From positions 1,550,001-1,614,000 of the forward strand of contig NZ_JAERRA010000001.1 in the NCBI RefSeq assembly GCF_016735685.1: a stretch of 64,000 bases of DNA, written 5' to 3'. Under the pieces are notes generated by a model. The model was given only the letters and a program-made list of their open reading frames with translations, was not told the origin of the DNA and did not search any database. A program made the translations under genes and the position numbers. Origin of the DNA: Piscinibacter lacus (GTDB taxonomy: Bacteria > Pseudomonadota > Gammaproteobacteria > Burkholderiales > Burkholderiaceae_C). Below, in pieces: positions 9,604 to 18,272 of the stretch (the first letter of the stretch is position 1; every line of letters begins with the position of its first letter).

Positions 9604-10773
9604 ATGAACCGCATGGCCACAGGCTCCGAGGGGCTCCCGCTGCCGGAGATCTTTGTGGTCTCGGCGGCCGAACTGGCGGCGGTGCTGCAAAACGCCCTGG
9701 GCGGCCCGCACATGGTGCAGATCGAAGGCGAAGGTGCGCGCAGACTGCGCGCCATCGAGCCGCTCGACCGAGCCGGCCCGCAGGCCATCAGCTTCCTGGC
9801 CAATCCCCGCTACCGCAGCCTGCTTGCCGCCACCCGCGCAGGGGCCGTCATCCTGGCGCCCGCGGCCCGGGATGCGCTGCCTGCGGGCTGCACCGCGCTG
9901 CTCACGGCCGACCCTTATCACGCCTTCGCCCGCCTGACCCAGTGGTGGGCGGCACGCACGCGACCGGCTCCTGCGCCCGGGGTGCATCCGACCGCGGTGG
10001 TCGACCCGACGGCCCGGCTGGGGGTGGGCGTGTCGATTGGTGCGCTGGCGGTGATCGAGGCCGGCGCCGAGATCGGCGCAAATGCAGTCATCGGCGCGCA
10101 ATGCCACATCGGCCGCCAGGCCCGCATCGGCGCCCGCACGCGGCTGGCGCCGCAGGTGGTGGTGGGTTTTGATTGCGTGATCGGTGCCGACGGCCTGCTG
10201 CACAGCGGCGTGGTGATCGGTGCCGACGGCTTCGGCCTCGCGCCGACCAAGCAGGGCTACGTGAAGATCGAGCAGCTCGGCGCGGTCCGCATCGGCGATG
10301 CGGTCGAGATCGGCGCCAACACCTGCATCGACCGCGGCGCTTTGGGCGACACCGTGATCGGCGACGGCGTGAAGCTCGACAACCTGATCCAGATCGCCCA
10401 CAACGTGCAGCTCGGCGAGCACACGGCCATGGCCGGCTGCTCGGCGATTGCCGGCAGCACGGTGGTCGGCGCGCGCTGCACCATCGGGGGCGGCGCTGGC
10501 GTGCTGGGCCACCTGCGCATCGCCGACGATGTGCATGTGTCGGCCCAGAGCACCGTGAGCCGCTCGCTCGACACCCCCGGCCAGTACACCGGCTTCTTTC
10601 CGCTCGATGACAATCGGTCCTGGGAGAAGAACGCCGTCACCCTGCGTCAGCTCCACCGCCTGCGCGAGCGGGTGCGTGCCCTGGAGGCACGGCTCGGCGA
10701 GCCGGCCTCCGATCCTTCCCCCACGGTCTCCGCGACCCCCACGGCGCCACCCGCAGCGCCCGACGCATCATGA
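9604..10773 (+). CDS. lpxD: UDP-3-O-acylglucosamine N-acyltransferase
   Basis: Third step of lipid A synthesis, adding the second hydroxyacyl chain to UDP-3-O-acyl-GlcN. 389 residues against about 341 in E. coli; the excess is a disordered Pro/Ala/Thr/Ser tail of about 25-30 residues plus a slightly longer N-terminus. The N-terminal uridine-binding domain is followed by many hexapeptide (left-handed beta-helix) repeats; the catalytic His lies in [14 protein letters not shown]. The C-terminal helix includes [16 protein letters not shown]. The stop overlaps fabZ by 4 nt (ATGA), indicating coupling. Confidence 0.95.
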   Translation: MNRMATGSEGLPLPEIFVVSAAELAAVLQNALGGPHMVQIEGEGARRLRAIEPLDRAGPQAISFLANPRYRSLLAATRAGAVILAPAARDALPAGCTALLTADPYHAFARLTQWWAARTRPAPAPGVHPTAVVDPTARLGVGVSIGALAVIEAGAEIGANAVIGAQCHIGRQARIGARTRLAPQVVVGFDCVIGADGLLHSGVVIGADGFGLAPTKQGYVKIEQLGAVRIGDAVEIGANTCIDRGALGDTVIGDGVKLDNLIQIAHNVQLGEHTAMAGCSAIAGSTVVGARCTIGGGAGVLGHLRIADDVHVSAQSTVSRSLDTPGQYTGFFPLDDNRSWEKNAVTLRQLHRLRERVRALEARLGEPASDPSPTVSATPTAPPAAPDAS

Positions 10774-11213
10774 CGATGGACATTCACACCATCCTGAAGA
10801 AGCTCCCGCACCGTTACCCCATCCTGCTGGTGGACCGCGTGCTGGAAGTTGAATGCGGCAAGCGCATCAAGGCGCTCAAGAACGTCTCGATCAACGAACC
10901 CTTCTTCCTCGGCCACTTCCCGCACCGCCCGGTGATGCCGGGTGTGCTGATGCTCGAAGCCCTGGCCCAGGCGGCGGCGCTGCTGAGCTTTTCCGGCGAA
11001 GGCGAGAGCGCAAGCGACGACAAGGTCATCTACTTCGTCGGCATCGATGGCGCGCGCTTCAAGCGCCCGGTCGAGCCCGGCGACCAGCTCATCCTGGAGG
11101 TCGAGGTCGACCGCATCCGCGCCGGCATCCACAAGTTCAAGGCGCGTGGCCTGGTCGATGGCGAGCTCGCCGTCGAAGCCGCGCTGATGTGCACGATGCG
11201 CAGCATCGCCTGA
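10770..11213 (+). CDS. fabZ: 3-hydroxyacyl-ACP dehydratase FabZ
   Basis: Hot-dog-fold dehydratase removing water from beta-hydroxyacyl-ACP in fatty acid elongation; it competes with LpxA/LpxD for hydroxymyristoyl-ACP, which explains its place in the lipid A cluster. 147 residues (E. coli 151). Motifs [13 protein letters not shown] near the N-terminus and [20 protein letters not shown], which supplies the catalytic His and Glu. The ATG at 10770 overlaps the lpxD stop; ATG at 10776 is an alternative two codons later. Confidence 0.97.
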   Translation: MTMDIHTILKKLPHRYPILLVDRVLEVECGKRIKALKNVSINEPFFLGHFPHRPVMPGVLMLEALAQAAALLSFSGEGESASDDKVIYFVGIDGARFKRPVEPGDQLILEVEVDRIRAGIHKFKARGLVDGELAVEAALMCTMRSIA

Positions 11214-11236
11214 ACCCCGGACCGCGGAGCTTCGGC

Positions 11237-12025
11237 ATGGCCCAGATCCATCCCACCGCCATCGTCGACCCGGCGGCCACCCTGCATTCGTCGGTCAGCG
11301 TCGGGCCTTACTCGATCATCGGCCCGCATGTGGTGGTGGGCGAGGGCACGACGATCGGCCCGCACTGCGTGATCGAGGGCCACACCACGATCGGCCGCGA
11401 CAACCGCATCTTCCAGTTCTGCTCGCTGGGCGCGGTGCCGCAGGACAAGAAGTACGCCGGCGAGCCGACCGAGTTGCGCATCGGCGACGGCAACACCCTC
11501 CGCGAGTTCTGCACCTTCAACCTTGGCGTGGTCGGGGCGGGCGGGCTGACCCAGGTCGGCCACCGCAACTGGATCATGGCCTATGTGCACCTGGCGCACG
11601 ATTGCCGGCTGGGTGACGACAACGTGATCGCGAACTCGGTGCAGTTCGCCGGTCATGTCGAGGTCGGCAACGCCACCCTGATCGGCGGCCTGAGCGGCAT
11701 CCACCAGTTCGTGCGCATCGGCGATTTCGCCATGGTCGGCTTCCAGACCCGGCTGTCGCAGGACCTGCCGCCCTTCATCGTCGCGGCCGGCAACCCGGCC
11801 CAGGCGCAGAGCCCGCACCTGGAAGGCCCGCGCCGCCGCGGCTACAGCCCCGAACGCCTGGCCCAGCTCAAGCAGATCCACCGCATCCTCTACCGCAAGG
11901 GCCTGAGCCTGGCCGATGCCGTGGCCGAGATCGGCGGCCTGCGCGGCGCGGTCGAGGGGGGCGATGCCGAGGTCGAGGCCATGCTCGCCTTCCTCGCCGG
12001 CTCCACCCGCGGCATCGTGCGCTGA
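11237..12025 (+). CDS. lpxA: UDP-N-acetylglucosamine acyltransferase
   Basis: First step of lipid A synthesis: transfers the 3-hydroxyacyl chain to the 3-OH of UDP-GlcNAc. 262 residues, identical in length to the E. coli protein. Hexapeptide repeats start immediately ([17 protein letters not shown]); the catalytic His is in [11 protein letters not shown], and [13 protein letters not shown] is a conserved family stretch. The reading frame is open upstream through fabZ, but ATG at 11237 fits the family start. lpxB follows after 39 nt. Confidence 0.97.
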   Translation: MAQIHPTAIVDPAATLHSSVSVGPYSIIGPHVVVGEGTTIGPHCVIEGHTTIGRDNRIFQFCSLGAVPQDKKYAGEPTELRIGDGNTLREFCTFNLGVVGAGGLTQVGHRNWIMAYVHLAHDCRLGDDNVIANSVQFAGHVEVGNATLIGGLSGIHQFVRIGDFAMVGFQTRLSQDLPPFIVAAGNPAQAQSPHLEGPRRRGYSPERLAQLKQIHRILYRKGLSLADAVAEIGGLRGAVEGGDAEVEAMLAFLAGSTRGIVR

Positions 12026-12064
12026 GCCGCGGCGCGCGACGCACTCTTTGACGATTCCCGCCCG

Positions 12065-13195
12065 ATGAAGCTCGGCATGGTGGCCGGCGAGGCCTCGGGC
12101 GACCTGCTCGGCGGCCTGCTGATGCAGGGCCTGCGCGCGCGCTGGCCGGCGCTCTCAAGCGTCGGCATCGGCGGCCCCCGGATGCAGGCCGAGGGCCTGC
12201 AAAGCTGGTGGCCGGCCGAGCGCCTGGCGGTGCACGGTTTCGTCGATGCGCTGAAGGTCTACTTGCCCCTGGTGAAGATGCGCCGCGAGCTGGGCGATCG
12301 CCTGCTCGACGCGCGCCCCGCGGCCTTCATCGGCATCGACGCGCCCGACTTCAACCTCGGCCTGGAGACCCGCCTCAAGCAGGCCGGCCTGCCGACTGTG
12401 CACTTCGTCTGTCCCTCGATCTGGGCCTGGCGGGGCGGCCGCGTCAAGGCCATCGCGGCGGCGGCCGACCATGTGCTCTGCCTCTTTCCCTTCGAGCCCG
12501 CGCTGCTCGCGAAGTCGGGCATCGCGGCCAGCTATGTCGGCCACCCGCTGGCCGATGCCCTGCCGCTCGATCCGCCCCGGGCTGCCGCCCGCGCCGCGCT
12601 GGGCCTGGCCGAAGGCGACACCGTCGTCGGCCTGTTGCCCGGCAGCCGGCGCAGCGAGGTGCGCTTCAATGCCGCGGCCTTCGCCGCTGCGGGCCGGCGC
12701 CTGCAGGCGGCCCGCCCGGGCCTGAAGCTGCTGCTGCCGGTGGCGCCCGGCCTGCGCGGCCTGGTCGAGGAAGCGCTGGCCGCGGCCGGTGCAGCGGGTG
12801 CGGTGCAGCTGCTCGACGGCCGCTCGCACGAGGTGATGGCCGCCAGCGACAGCCTCATCATCGCCAGCGGCACCGCCACGCTGGAGGCCGCGCTGTTCAA
12901 GCGCCCCATGGTCATCGGCTACCGCATGGCCAGCCTGAACTGGGCGCTGATGAAGCGCATGGCCTACCAGCCCTGGGTGGGGCTGCCCAACATCCTGGCT
13001 GGCGATTTCGTGGTGCCCGAGCTGCTGCAGCAGGCCATGACGCCCGAGGCCCTGGCCACCGCCACCCTGCGCTGGCTGGACGATCCGGCCGCCTGCGCCC
13101 GCCTGGCCGAGCGCTTCACCGACCTGCACCTCAGCCTGCGCCGCGACACCGCCCGCGCCGCCGCTGGCGCGCTGGGCGAGCTGCTCGGCGCCTGA
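12065..13195 (+). CDS. lpxB: Lipid A disaccharide synthase
   Basis: Membrane-associated GT-B-fold glycosyltransferase (family GT19) that joins UDP-2,3-diacylglucosamine and lipid X. 376 residues (E. coli 382). N-terminal [12 protein letters not shown] motif; the conserved [12 protein letters not shown] stretch; [14 protein letters not shown] marks the nucleotide-binding second domain. It completes the lpxD-fabZ-lpxA-lpxB set; lpxC, lpxH and later genes are not in this window. rnhB follows after 13 nt. Confidence 0.96.
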   Translation: MKLGMVAGEASGDLLGGLLMQGLRARWPALSSVGIGGPRMQAEGLQSWWPAERLAVHGFVDALKVYLPLVKMRRELGDRLLDARPAAFIGIDAPDFNLGLETRLKQAGLPTVHFVCPSIWAWRGGRVKAIAAAADHVLCLFPFEPALLAKSGIAASYVGHPLADALPLDPPRAAARAALGLAEGDTVVGLLPGSRRSEVRFNAAAFAAAGRRLQAARPGLKLLLPVAPGLRGLVEEALAAAGAAGAVQLLDGRSHEVMAASDSLIIASGTATLEAALFKRPMVIGYRMASLNWALMKRMAYQPWVGLPNILAGDFVVPELLQQAMTPEALATATLRWLDDPAACARLAERFTDLHLSLRRDTARAAAGALGELLGA

Positions 13196-13208
13196 ATCGC
13201 CCCGGACC

Positions 13209-13895
13209 ATGGCCCCCCGCCGCACCCGTGCCACGCCTGCTGCGCCGGCCGCCGCCCCGGCGCAGCTCGACTTTCCGTGGATCACCCATGGCCTGCTCGC
13301 CGGGGTGGACGAGGCTGGCCGCGGCCCGCTGGCCGGGCCGGTGGTGGCTGCCGCGGTCATCCTTGACCCCGAGGCGCCCATCGCCGGCCTGGGCGATTCC
13401 AAGCTGCTCTCGCCGGCCCGCCGCGAGGCCCTGTTCGACCAGATCCGCGGCCAGGCCCTGAGCTGCTGCATCGCCGAGGCCAGCGTCGAGGAGATCGACC
13501 GGCTCAACATCCTGCAAGCCACCCTGCTGGCCATGCAGCGCGCGGTCGCCGGCCTGCGGCTCAGGCCCGCGCGCGTGCAGGTCGACGGCAACCGCCTGCC
13601 ACGGCTGACCATGCCGGCCCAGGCCATCGTCAAGGGCGATGCCAAGGTGCCGGCCATCTCCGCCGCGTCCATCCTGGCCAAGGTGCACCGCGACCGGCTC
13701 TGCCTGGACCTGGATGCCGCCCATCCAGCCTACGGCTTTGCCGTGCACAAGGGCTATCCCACGCCGGGCCATCTGGCCGCGCTGCAAGCCCACGGGCCCT
13801 GCGCAGCGCATCGCCGCAGCTTCGCGCCGGTGCGGGAGGCTGCGGCCATCCGCCCGGGCGATCCCGCCCACGGGGCCATGGAGGGCTTGCGATGA
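13209..13895 (+). CDS. rnhB: Ribonuclease HII
   Basis: Cleaves RNA in RNA-DNA hybrids, chiefly single misincorporated ribonucleotides. 228 residues (E. coli 198), the extra length being an N-terminal Ala/Pro/Arg-rich extension of about 25 residues and a short tail. The catalytic signature [14 protein letters not shown] supplies Asp and Glu; the later [19 protein letters not shown] and [15 protein letters not shown] are also typical. A later start is possible because the extension is not conserved. The gene overlaps the next by 4 nt (ATGA). Confidence 0.95.
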   Translation: MAPRRTRATPAAPAAAPAQLDFPWITHGLLAGVDEAGRGPLAGPVVAAAVILDPEAPIAGLGDSKLLSPARREALFDQIRGQALSCCIAEASVEEIDRLNILQATLLAMQRAVAGLRLRPARVQVDGNRLPRLTMPAQAIVKGDAKVPAISAASILAKVHRDRLCLDLDAAHPAYGFAVHKGYPTPGHLAALQAHGPCAAHRRSFAPVREAAAIRPGDPAHGAMEGLR

Positions 13896-14674
13896 GGGCC
13901 GCGCCGGTCGAGATCAGCGCCCGCGACAACCCGCTGATCCAGCGCCTGCGCAAGCTGGCCCAGGATCCGGCGGCCTACCGCAAGCTCGGTCAGGTCTGGC
14001 TGGAGGGCGAGCACCTGTGCAGCGCGCTGCTGGCCCGCGGCGGTCGCGCGCAGCAGGCCTTGATCGCCCGCAGTGCCTGGACGCAGCGGCCTGCGCTGCG
14101 CGCCCTGGCCGAGGCGGCGGCGCGCTGCGCGATCGTGGAAGACAAGCTCTTCGCGCAGCTCAGCGGCTTGGAATCGCCGGCCGCCCTGGGTCTGCTGATC
14201 GACACGCCGCCGCCGGCGGCGCCGCGCGCCGACCGGGACACCCTTGTGCTCGACCGCGTGCAGGACGCCGGCAATGTCGGCAGCATGCTGCGCAGCGCCG
14301 CGGCCCTGGGCATCGGCCAGGTGCTGGCACTCAAGGGCACGGCGGCGCTGTGGTCGCCCAAGGTGCTGCGGGCCGGGCAGGGCGCGCATTTCGGCCTGCA
14401 TCTGGTCGAAGGGCTGGCGGCCGAGGACTTGCTCGCGCTCGGCCTGCCGCTGGTGGCCACCAGCCCGCATGCCGAGGCCGTGCTCGGCCGCCAAGCCCTG
14501 CCGCGGCCCCTGGCCTGGGTGCTGGGCCATGAAGGGCAGGGCGTGCAGCCGGCCCTGTTGCAGGCCTGTGCGCTGACGCTGCGCATTCCCCAGCCGGGTG
14601 GCGAGGAGTCGCTCAATGTCGCCGCGGCGGCCGCGATCTGCTTCTACGAATCCCAGGTTCGCGGCGCGGGCTGA
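13892..14674 (+). CDS. TrmH-family (SpoU) RNA 2'-O-methyltransferase
   Basis: S-adenosylmethionine-dependent methyltransferase of the SPOUT superfamily. 260 residues: an N-terminal substrate-binding domain of the L30e-like type ([16 protein letters not shown]... WLEGEHL) and a C-terminal knotted domain with the three SpoU motifs: [27 protein letters not shown] and [17 protein letters not shown]. RlmB- and TrmH-like enzymes share this architecture, so whether the target is rRNA or tRNA cannot be read from sequence alone. Translationally coupled to rnhB; ends the 15-gene rightward block at a bidirectional terminator. Confidence 0.9.
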   Translation: MRAAPVEISARDNPLIQRLRKLAQDPAAYRKLGQVWLEGEHLCSALLARGGRAQQALIARSAWTQRPALRALAEAAARCAIVEDKLFAQLSGLESPAALGLLIDTPPPAAPRADRDTLVLDRVQDAGNVGSMLRSAAALGIGQVLALKGTAALWSPKVLRAGQGAHFGLHLVEGLAAEDLLALGLPLVATSPHAEAVLGRQALPRPLAWVLGHEGQGVQPALLQACALTLRIPQPGGEESLNVAAAAAICFYESQVRGAG

Positions 14675-14704
14675 GCTACGGGGCCGCGCACGGCCCGCAG
14701 CATG

Positions 14705-14736
14705 GAAAAAGGGCCCCGCAGAGCCCTTTGTTGTTT
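14705..14736. terminator. Bidirectional terminator between convergent genes
   Basis: Stem AAAGGGC (14708-14714) / GCCCTTT (14723-14729) with an 8-nt loop. The right side runs into TTTGTTGTTT for the rightward methyltransferase gene, and the left side has an A-run, giving a T-run for the leftward H-NS-like gene. Confidence 0.8.
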
Positions 14737-14749
14737 CGGCGTTTGCCGC

Positions 14750-15088
14750 TCAGATCTTGAAATCGTCGAGCGACTTGCCGCCCGCGATTTCCGCTTGCAG
14801 CCACTTCGGCTTCAGGCCGCGGCCGCTCCAGGTTTCGCCACTGTCCGGGTGACGGTACTTGGGGGCAACCTTCGAGCCGGTCGAGCCAGCCGCCTTGGCC
14901 GAACCCCGGGCCGGCTTGCCGCTGCCCAGCTCAGCCAGGGTCACGCCGTGCTCGGCCATCAGGGCCTTGATCTGGGCAATCACGCCGGCGCGTTCGCTGC
15001 GGCGGGCCGCTTCGATCTGCTGGTTGAGTTCCTGCTGCTGCCGGGCGAGTTCATCCCGCTGGCGAACGAGATCCTGCACGCTGTTCAT
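14750..15088 (-). CDS. H-NS-like DNA-binding protein
   Basis: Nucleoid-associated protein that silences AT-rich DNA. 112 residues: an N-terminal coiled-coil oligomerisation segment (QDLVRQRDELARQQQELNQQ and on), a linker rich in Gly/Ser/Ala/Lys, and the H-NS C-terminal DNA-binding domain KYRHPDSGETWSGRGLKPKW, typical of short betaproteobacterial H-NS/HvrA-type proteins. An in-frame upstream start would cross an AT-rich promoter region; ATG at 15088 has a clear AGGAG at 15096-15100. Its spacer is the most AT-rich stretch nearby, which suits autoregulation (inference). Confidence 0.92.
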   Translation of the reverse strand: MNSVQDLVRQRDELARQQQELNQQIEAARRSERAGVIAQIKALMAEHGVTLAELGSGKPARGSAKAAGSTGSKVAPKYRHPDSGETWSGRGLKPKWLQAEIAGGKSLDDFKI

Positions 15089-15147
15089 GTTCTGGCTCCT
15101 AAAATTTGCTTGACCATTCTTGTGTGCCGCCCAACACGGCTGCGCAG

Positions 15148-15176
15148 ATTCTAGACAACTTTGCGCAAACCCGGAA
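15148..15176 (-). promoter_or_regulatory. Candidate promoter of the H-NS-like gene
   Basis: On the minus strand TAGAAT (15148-15153) is a fair -10 hexamer. A poor -35 (TTCCGG, 15171-15176) lies at a 17-bp spacing. This predicts a leader of about 50 nt, and the surrounding DNA is AT-rich for this genome. Confidence 0.35.
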
Positions 15177-15221
15177 TCTTCAGTGTGATTTACGCCATGA
15201 AGTTCGGGCTGGATGCTCAAA

Positions 15222-15248
15222 TGAAACAACCCGGCCGGAGCCGGGTTG
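15222..15248 (-). terminator. Terminator of the Fe(III)-binding protein gene
   Basis: Perfect 9-bp stem CAACCCGGC / GCCGGGTTG with a CGGA loop, 34 nt past the leftward stop codon. Read leftward, it is followed by TTTCATTT. Confidence 0.75.
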
Positions 15249-15281
15249 TCAGGGTCGGGGGCGGGAATCGCGCCCGGGAAA

Positions 15282-16331
15282 TCACTTGTAGCCGACGCGG
15301 TCCAGCATCTGCTGCACGGTGATCGCATTGCGGCCGATCACGGCGATCGGCAGAAGCTCTTGCTTGAACGGCCCGAGTGCGTCGAGGGCGGGATTGCCCG
15401 CCTTCACCCCGGCGACCACCGGGTACTCATTGTTGCCGTTGGCGAAATAGACCTGGGCGGAATCGCTGGCAAGGTACTCCAGGAACTTGACGGCGGCCTC
15501 GCGGTTCTTCGCATGGCGTGCCATCGCGCCCCCGGCAATGTTGATGTGCGTGCCCCAGCTGGCTTGGTTGGGGAAGACCACGCCGACCTTCTCGACCACG
15601 GCGCGGTCCTCCGGCTTGGTCGATCGCATCAGTCGCGCCAGGTAGTAGCTGTTGCTCAGGCCGACGCTGCATTCGCCGCTGGCCACGGCCTTGATCTGGT
15701 CGGTGTCGCCGCCCTTGGGGTCGCGCGCCATGTTGCCGACCAGGCCTTTCAGCCAGGCCTCGGTCTTTTCCGTGCCCAGGTGATCAAGCATGGCGCCGAA
15801 CAGCGAGAGGTTATAGGGGTGCGAGCCCGAGCGGGTGCAGACCCGGCCCTTGTTCTTCGCCTCGCCGAGTTCCTCGTAGGTGTCGACGTCGTCGCGCTGG
15901 ACGCTGGCCTTGTTGTAGACGATCACCCGCGCCCGGGTGGAGTAACCAAACCAGGCCGAACCCTGGCCGCTGTCGGCTCCGCGCAACTTGGCGGGAATGC
16001 GCTGGCTGAGCGTGGCCGAGGCCACCGGCTGGAACAGCCCCTCGGCTTCGGCACGCGCCAGGCGGGCAGCATCGACCAGCAGGATCACATCGGCCGGGCT
16101 GGCCGCGCCCTCGCTTTTCAGGCGGGCCAGGATGCCGGCATCGTCGGCATCGATGCGGTTGATCTTGATGCCGGTGCTGCGCTCGAAGTCGGCGTAGAGC
16201 GCTTCGTCGGTCTGGTAATGCCGTGCGGAATAGAGGTTGAGCTGCGCTTGCTGCGCCATCGCCGAGGCCGTGGTCGTGGCCAGCAGGGCAGCGGCCAGGC
16301 CGTGGACGAGGGCGCGGGGGGAGAAGGACAT
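15282..16331 (-). CDS. Fe(III) ABC transporter, substrate-binding protein
   Basis: Periplasmic binding protein of the FbpA/FutA ferric-iron class. 349 residues with a signal peptide ending ASAMA (cleavage before QQAQL). The mature start LNLYSARHYQTDEALYADFE and the GIKINRID stretch match the family; the paired tyrosines in SNSYYLARL correspond to the iron-coordinating Tyr pair of FbpA. No permease or ATPase gene is adjacent, so it is an orphan here and must pair with components encoded elsewhere, if it is used in transport. A longer in-frame start at 16415 is unlikely because it would bury the signal peptide. Confidence 0.88.
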   Translation of the reverse strand: MSFSPRALVHGLAAALLATTTASAMAQQAQLNLYSARHYQTDEALYADFERSTGIKINRIDADDAGILARLKSEGAASPADVILLVDAARLARAEAEGLFQPVASATLSQRIPAKLRGADSGQGSAWFGYSTRARVIVYNKASVQRDDVDTYEELGEAKNKGRVCTRSGSHPYNLSLFGAMLDHLGTEKTEAWLKGLVGNMARDPKGGDTDQIKAVASGECSVGLSNSYYLARLMRSTKPEDRAVVEKVGVVFPNQASWGTHINIAGGAMARHAKNREAAVKFLEYLASDSAQVYFANGNNEYPVVAGVKAGNPALDALGPFKQELLPIAVIGRNAITVQQMLDRVGYK

Positions 16332-16362
16332 GAGGGCTCCGGGTCGGGTCAGGATGACCGCG

Positions 16363-16368
16363 ATTGTA
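16363..16368 (-). promoter_or_regulatory. Candidate -10 of the Fe(III)-binding protein gene
   Basis: TACAAT on the minus strand, 31 nt before the ATG at 16331. No convincing -35 is visible. A partial Fur-like palindrome overlaps the spacer region (16377-16391). Confidence 0.4.
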
Positions 16369-16451
16369 GAGCCAAACAAGAATGATTCGCGTCCACTATC
16401 CGCCAACCCTCGCACAGCGCAGGGGCGGTGCCGCCCCGCGCCTTGCCACCG

Positions 16452-16724
16452 TCAGGCGCTCGGCGGCACGAAGCCGGCGGGCTGGTCCACGCCCTCGCCG
16501 AAGAAGAAGCGCTCCATTTGCCGCGCCAGGTACTGCCGCGCGCGCGCATCGGCCAGATTCAGCCGGTTTTCATTGACGAGCATGGTCTGGTGCTTGAGCC
16601 ATTGCGCCCAGGCTTCCTTGCTCACACCGGCATAAATCCGTGCACCCAGTTCGCCCGGGTAGGGCGCGTAATCCAGGCCGTCAGCCTCTTTCTTGAGCAG
16701 CACACAGTGGACGGTGCGGGCCAT
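16452..16724 (-). CDS. yggX: Oxidative damage protection protein YggX
   Basis: Small cytosolic protein of the YggX family, linked in enteric bacteria to iron trafficking and protection of Fe-S clusters from superoxide. 90 residues (E. coli 91). It begins [17 protein letters not shown], with the conserved Cys near the N-terminus, followed by [19 protein letters not shown] and [22 protein letters not shown]. It lies downstream of argA on the same strand, but an intrinsic terminator separates them, so it may have its own promoter. Confidence 0.95.
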   Translation of the reverse strand: MARTVHCVLLKKEADGLDYAPYPGELGARIYAGVSKEAWAQWLKHQTMLVNENRLNLADARARQYLARQMERFFFGEGVDQPAGFVPPSA

Positions 16725-16752
16725 CTTGAGATCTCCAGGGTCGAGGGGGCAG

Positions 16753-16787
16753 AAAAAACAGACCGGTTGGTCGTCGTTGCGACGACC
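16753..16787 (-). terminator. Terminator downstream of argA
   Basis: Perfect 8-bp stem GGTCGTCG / CGACGACC (16769-16776, 16780-16787) with a TTG loop and a further ACCG/CGGT pairing outside a small bulge. Read leftward it is followed by a T-run (six consecutive A on the plus strand at 16753-16758). Confidence 0.85.
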
Positions 16788-16791
16788 CGGT

Positions 16792-18180
16792 TCACTTCAG
16801 GGGCTTGACCAGCACTTGCGAGCGGCGGTCCCAGTTGTACTTGCGCTTGCGGGCTTCGGGCAGCCAGTCGGGATCGACCGGCACGAAACCCCGCTTGATG
16901 AACCAGTGCATGGTCCGGGTGGTCAGCACGAAAATACTGGCCAGTTCCATCGCGCGGGCACGCTGCTCAATTCGCTTGAGAATACGTTCGCCGTCGCCCT
17001 GGCCCTGCACATGGTCGCTGACGGTCAGCGCCGCCATTTCGCCGGTGTTGCGCTCGGGATAGGGGTAAAGCGCGGCGCAGCCGAAGATCACGCCGTCGTG
17101 CTCGATCACCGTGTAGTGGCCGATGTCGCGCTCGATTTCCGTGCGGTCGCGCTTCACCAGCGTGCCATCCCGCTCGTAGGGCTCGATCAGCTGAAGAATG
17201 CCGCCGAGGTCGTCGGCATTCGCCTCGCGCAGGCTCTCCAGTTTCTCGTCGACGATCATGGTGCCGACACCGTCGTGCGTGAAAACTTCCATCAGCAGCG
17301 CGCCGTCGACCGCGAAGGGCAGGATGTGCACGCGTTCCACGCCGTGCCGGCAAGCCTTCACCGCATGCTGCAAGTAGAAGGCCGTGTCGGTGGGCTGCAC
17401 CGGGTTGGGCAGGGCGGCCAGCAGTTTTTCGGCATCGGCCAGGGCCAGTTCCTGGTCGATCTCGGTGTCGTCGGCGGCGGCCACCGCATGGCCGGCCTGG
17501 ATGGCCACCGCCGCCGGGCCGCGGCCGATCAATTGCGGGATGCCGCGCACCTCGGTCACGAAGAGCAGCTTGTCGGCCTGCAGCGCGATCGCGGCGCTGG
17601 TGGCGACGTCTTCCATGCTGAGATTGAAGGCCTCGCCGGTCGGCGAGAAACCGAAGGGCGAGAGCAGCACCATCGCGCCGAAGTCGATCACTCGGCGGAT
17701 GCCGGCCGCATCGATCTTGCGGACGAAGCCGGTGTGCATGAAATCCAGGCCGTCGACGATGCCGACCGGCCGGGCCGTGATGAAGTTGCCCGACACCACC
17801 CGCACCGAGGAGCCGGCCATGGGCGTGTTCGGCAGGCCTTGCGAGAAGGCGGCCTCGATCTCGTAGCGCAATTGGCCGGCGGCTTCCTGCGCGCAGTCCA
17901 GCGCCACGGCATCGGTCACCCGCATGCCGTGGCTGAAGCGCGAGGGATGGCCCTTGGCCTGGAGTTGCTCTTCCACCTGCGGCCGGAAACCATGCACCAG
18001 CACCACGCGCACGCCCATGGCTTGCAGCAGGGAAAGGTCCTGGGCGAAGTGGGCGAGCTTGCCCGCGGCGATCAGCTCCCCGGCAATGGCCACCACAAAG
18101 GTCTTGCCGCGGTGCGCATGGATGTAGGGCGCGACCGAGCGGAACCAGGGGACGAAGGTGTGCGGGAAGACGAGATCCAT
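16792..18180 (-). CDS. argA: Amino-acid N-acetyltransferase (N-acetylglutamate synthase)
   Basis: First step of arginine synthesis: acetyl-CoA plus glutamate to N-acetylglutamate, in the cytosol. 462 residues (E. coli 443). An N-terminal amino-acid-kinase-fold domain (about 1-285) includes [10 protein letters not shown] and [15 protein letters not shown], and serves for arginine feedback. The C-terminal GNAT domain (about 315-462) has the acetyl-CoA loop region [15 protein letters not shown]. The gene is divergent from hrpA across a 92-nt spacer. Regulation of the enzyme by arginine is inferred from the family. Confidence 0.94.
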   Translation of the reverse strand: MDLVFPHTFVPWFRSVAPYIHAHRGKTFVVAIAGELIAAGKLAHFAQDLSLLQAMGVRVVLVHGFRPQVEEQLQAKGHPSRFSHGMRVTDAVALDCAQEAAGQLRYEIEAAFSQGLPNTPMAGSSVRVVSGNFITARPVGIVDGLDFMHTGFVRKIDAAGIRRVIDFGAMVLLSPFGFSPTGEAFNLSMEDVATSAAIALQADKLLFVTEVRGIPQLIGRGPAAVAIQAGHAVAAADDTEIDQELALADAEKLLAALPNPVQPTDTAFYLQHAVKACRHGVERVHILPFAVDGALLMEVFTHDGVGTMIVDEKLESLREANADDLGGILQLIEPYERDGTLVKRDRTEIERDIGHYTVIEHDGVIFGCAALYPYPERNTGEMAALTVSDHVQGQGDGERILKRIEQRARAMELASIFVLTTRTMHWFIKRGFVPVDPDWLPEARKRKYNWDRRSQVLVKPLK

Positions 18181-18231
18181 TGGGGGCGGGAAACAGGCAG
18201 CGGGGATTGTGCCGCAGGGGGTTGCCCCGTC

Positions 18232-18256
18232 CGGGCGGCCGGGTCGGGGCCGCCCG
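18232..18256. other. Hairpin in the argA-hrpA spacer
   Basis: Perfect 9-bp inverted repeat CGGGCGGCC / GGCCGCCCG with a 7-nt centre in the 92-nt divergent spacer, immediately before a GATAAT element. It could be an operator or simply GC-rich structure. Confidence 0.4.
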
Positions 18257-18257
18257 G

Positions 18258-18263
18258 GATAAT
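18258..18263 (+). promoter_or_regulatory. Candidate -10 of hrpA
   Basis: GATAAT (5 of 6 matches to the sigma-70 -10) ends 9 nt before the proposed GTG start. If real, transcription would begin almost at the start codon and the message would be nearly leaderless. No good -35 is visible. Confidence 0.4.
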
Positions 18264-18272
18264 CCGCCGCCC

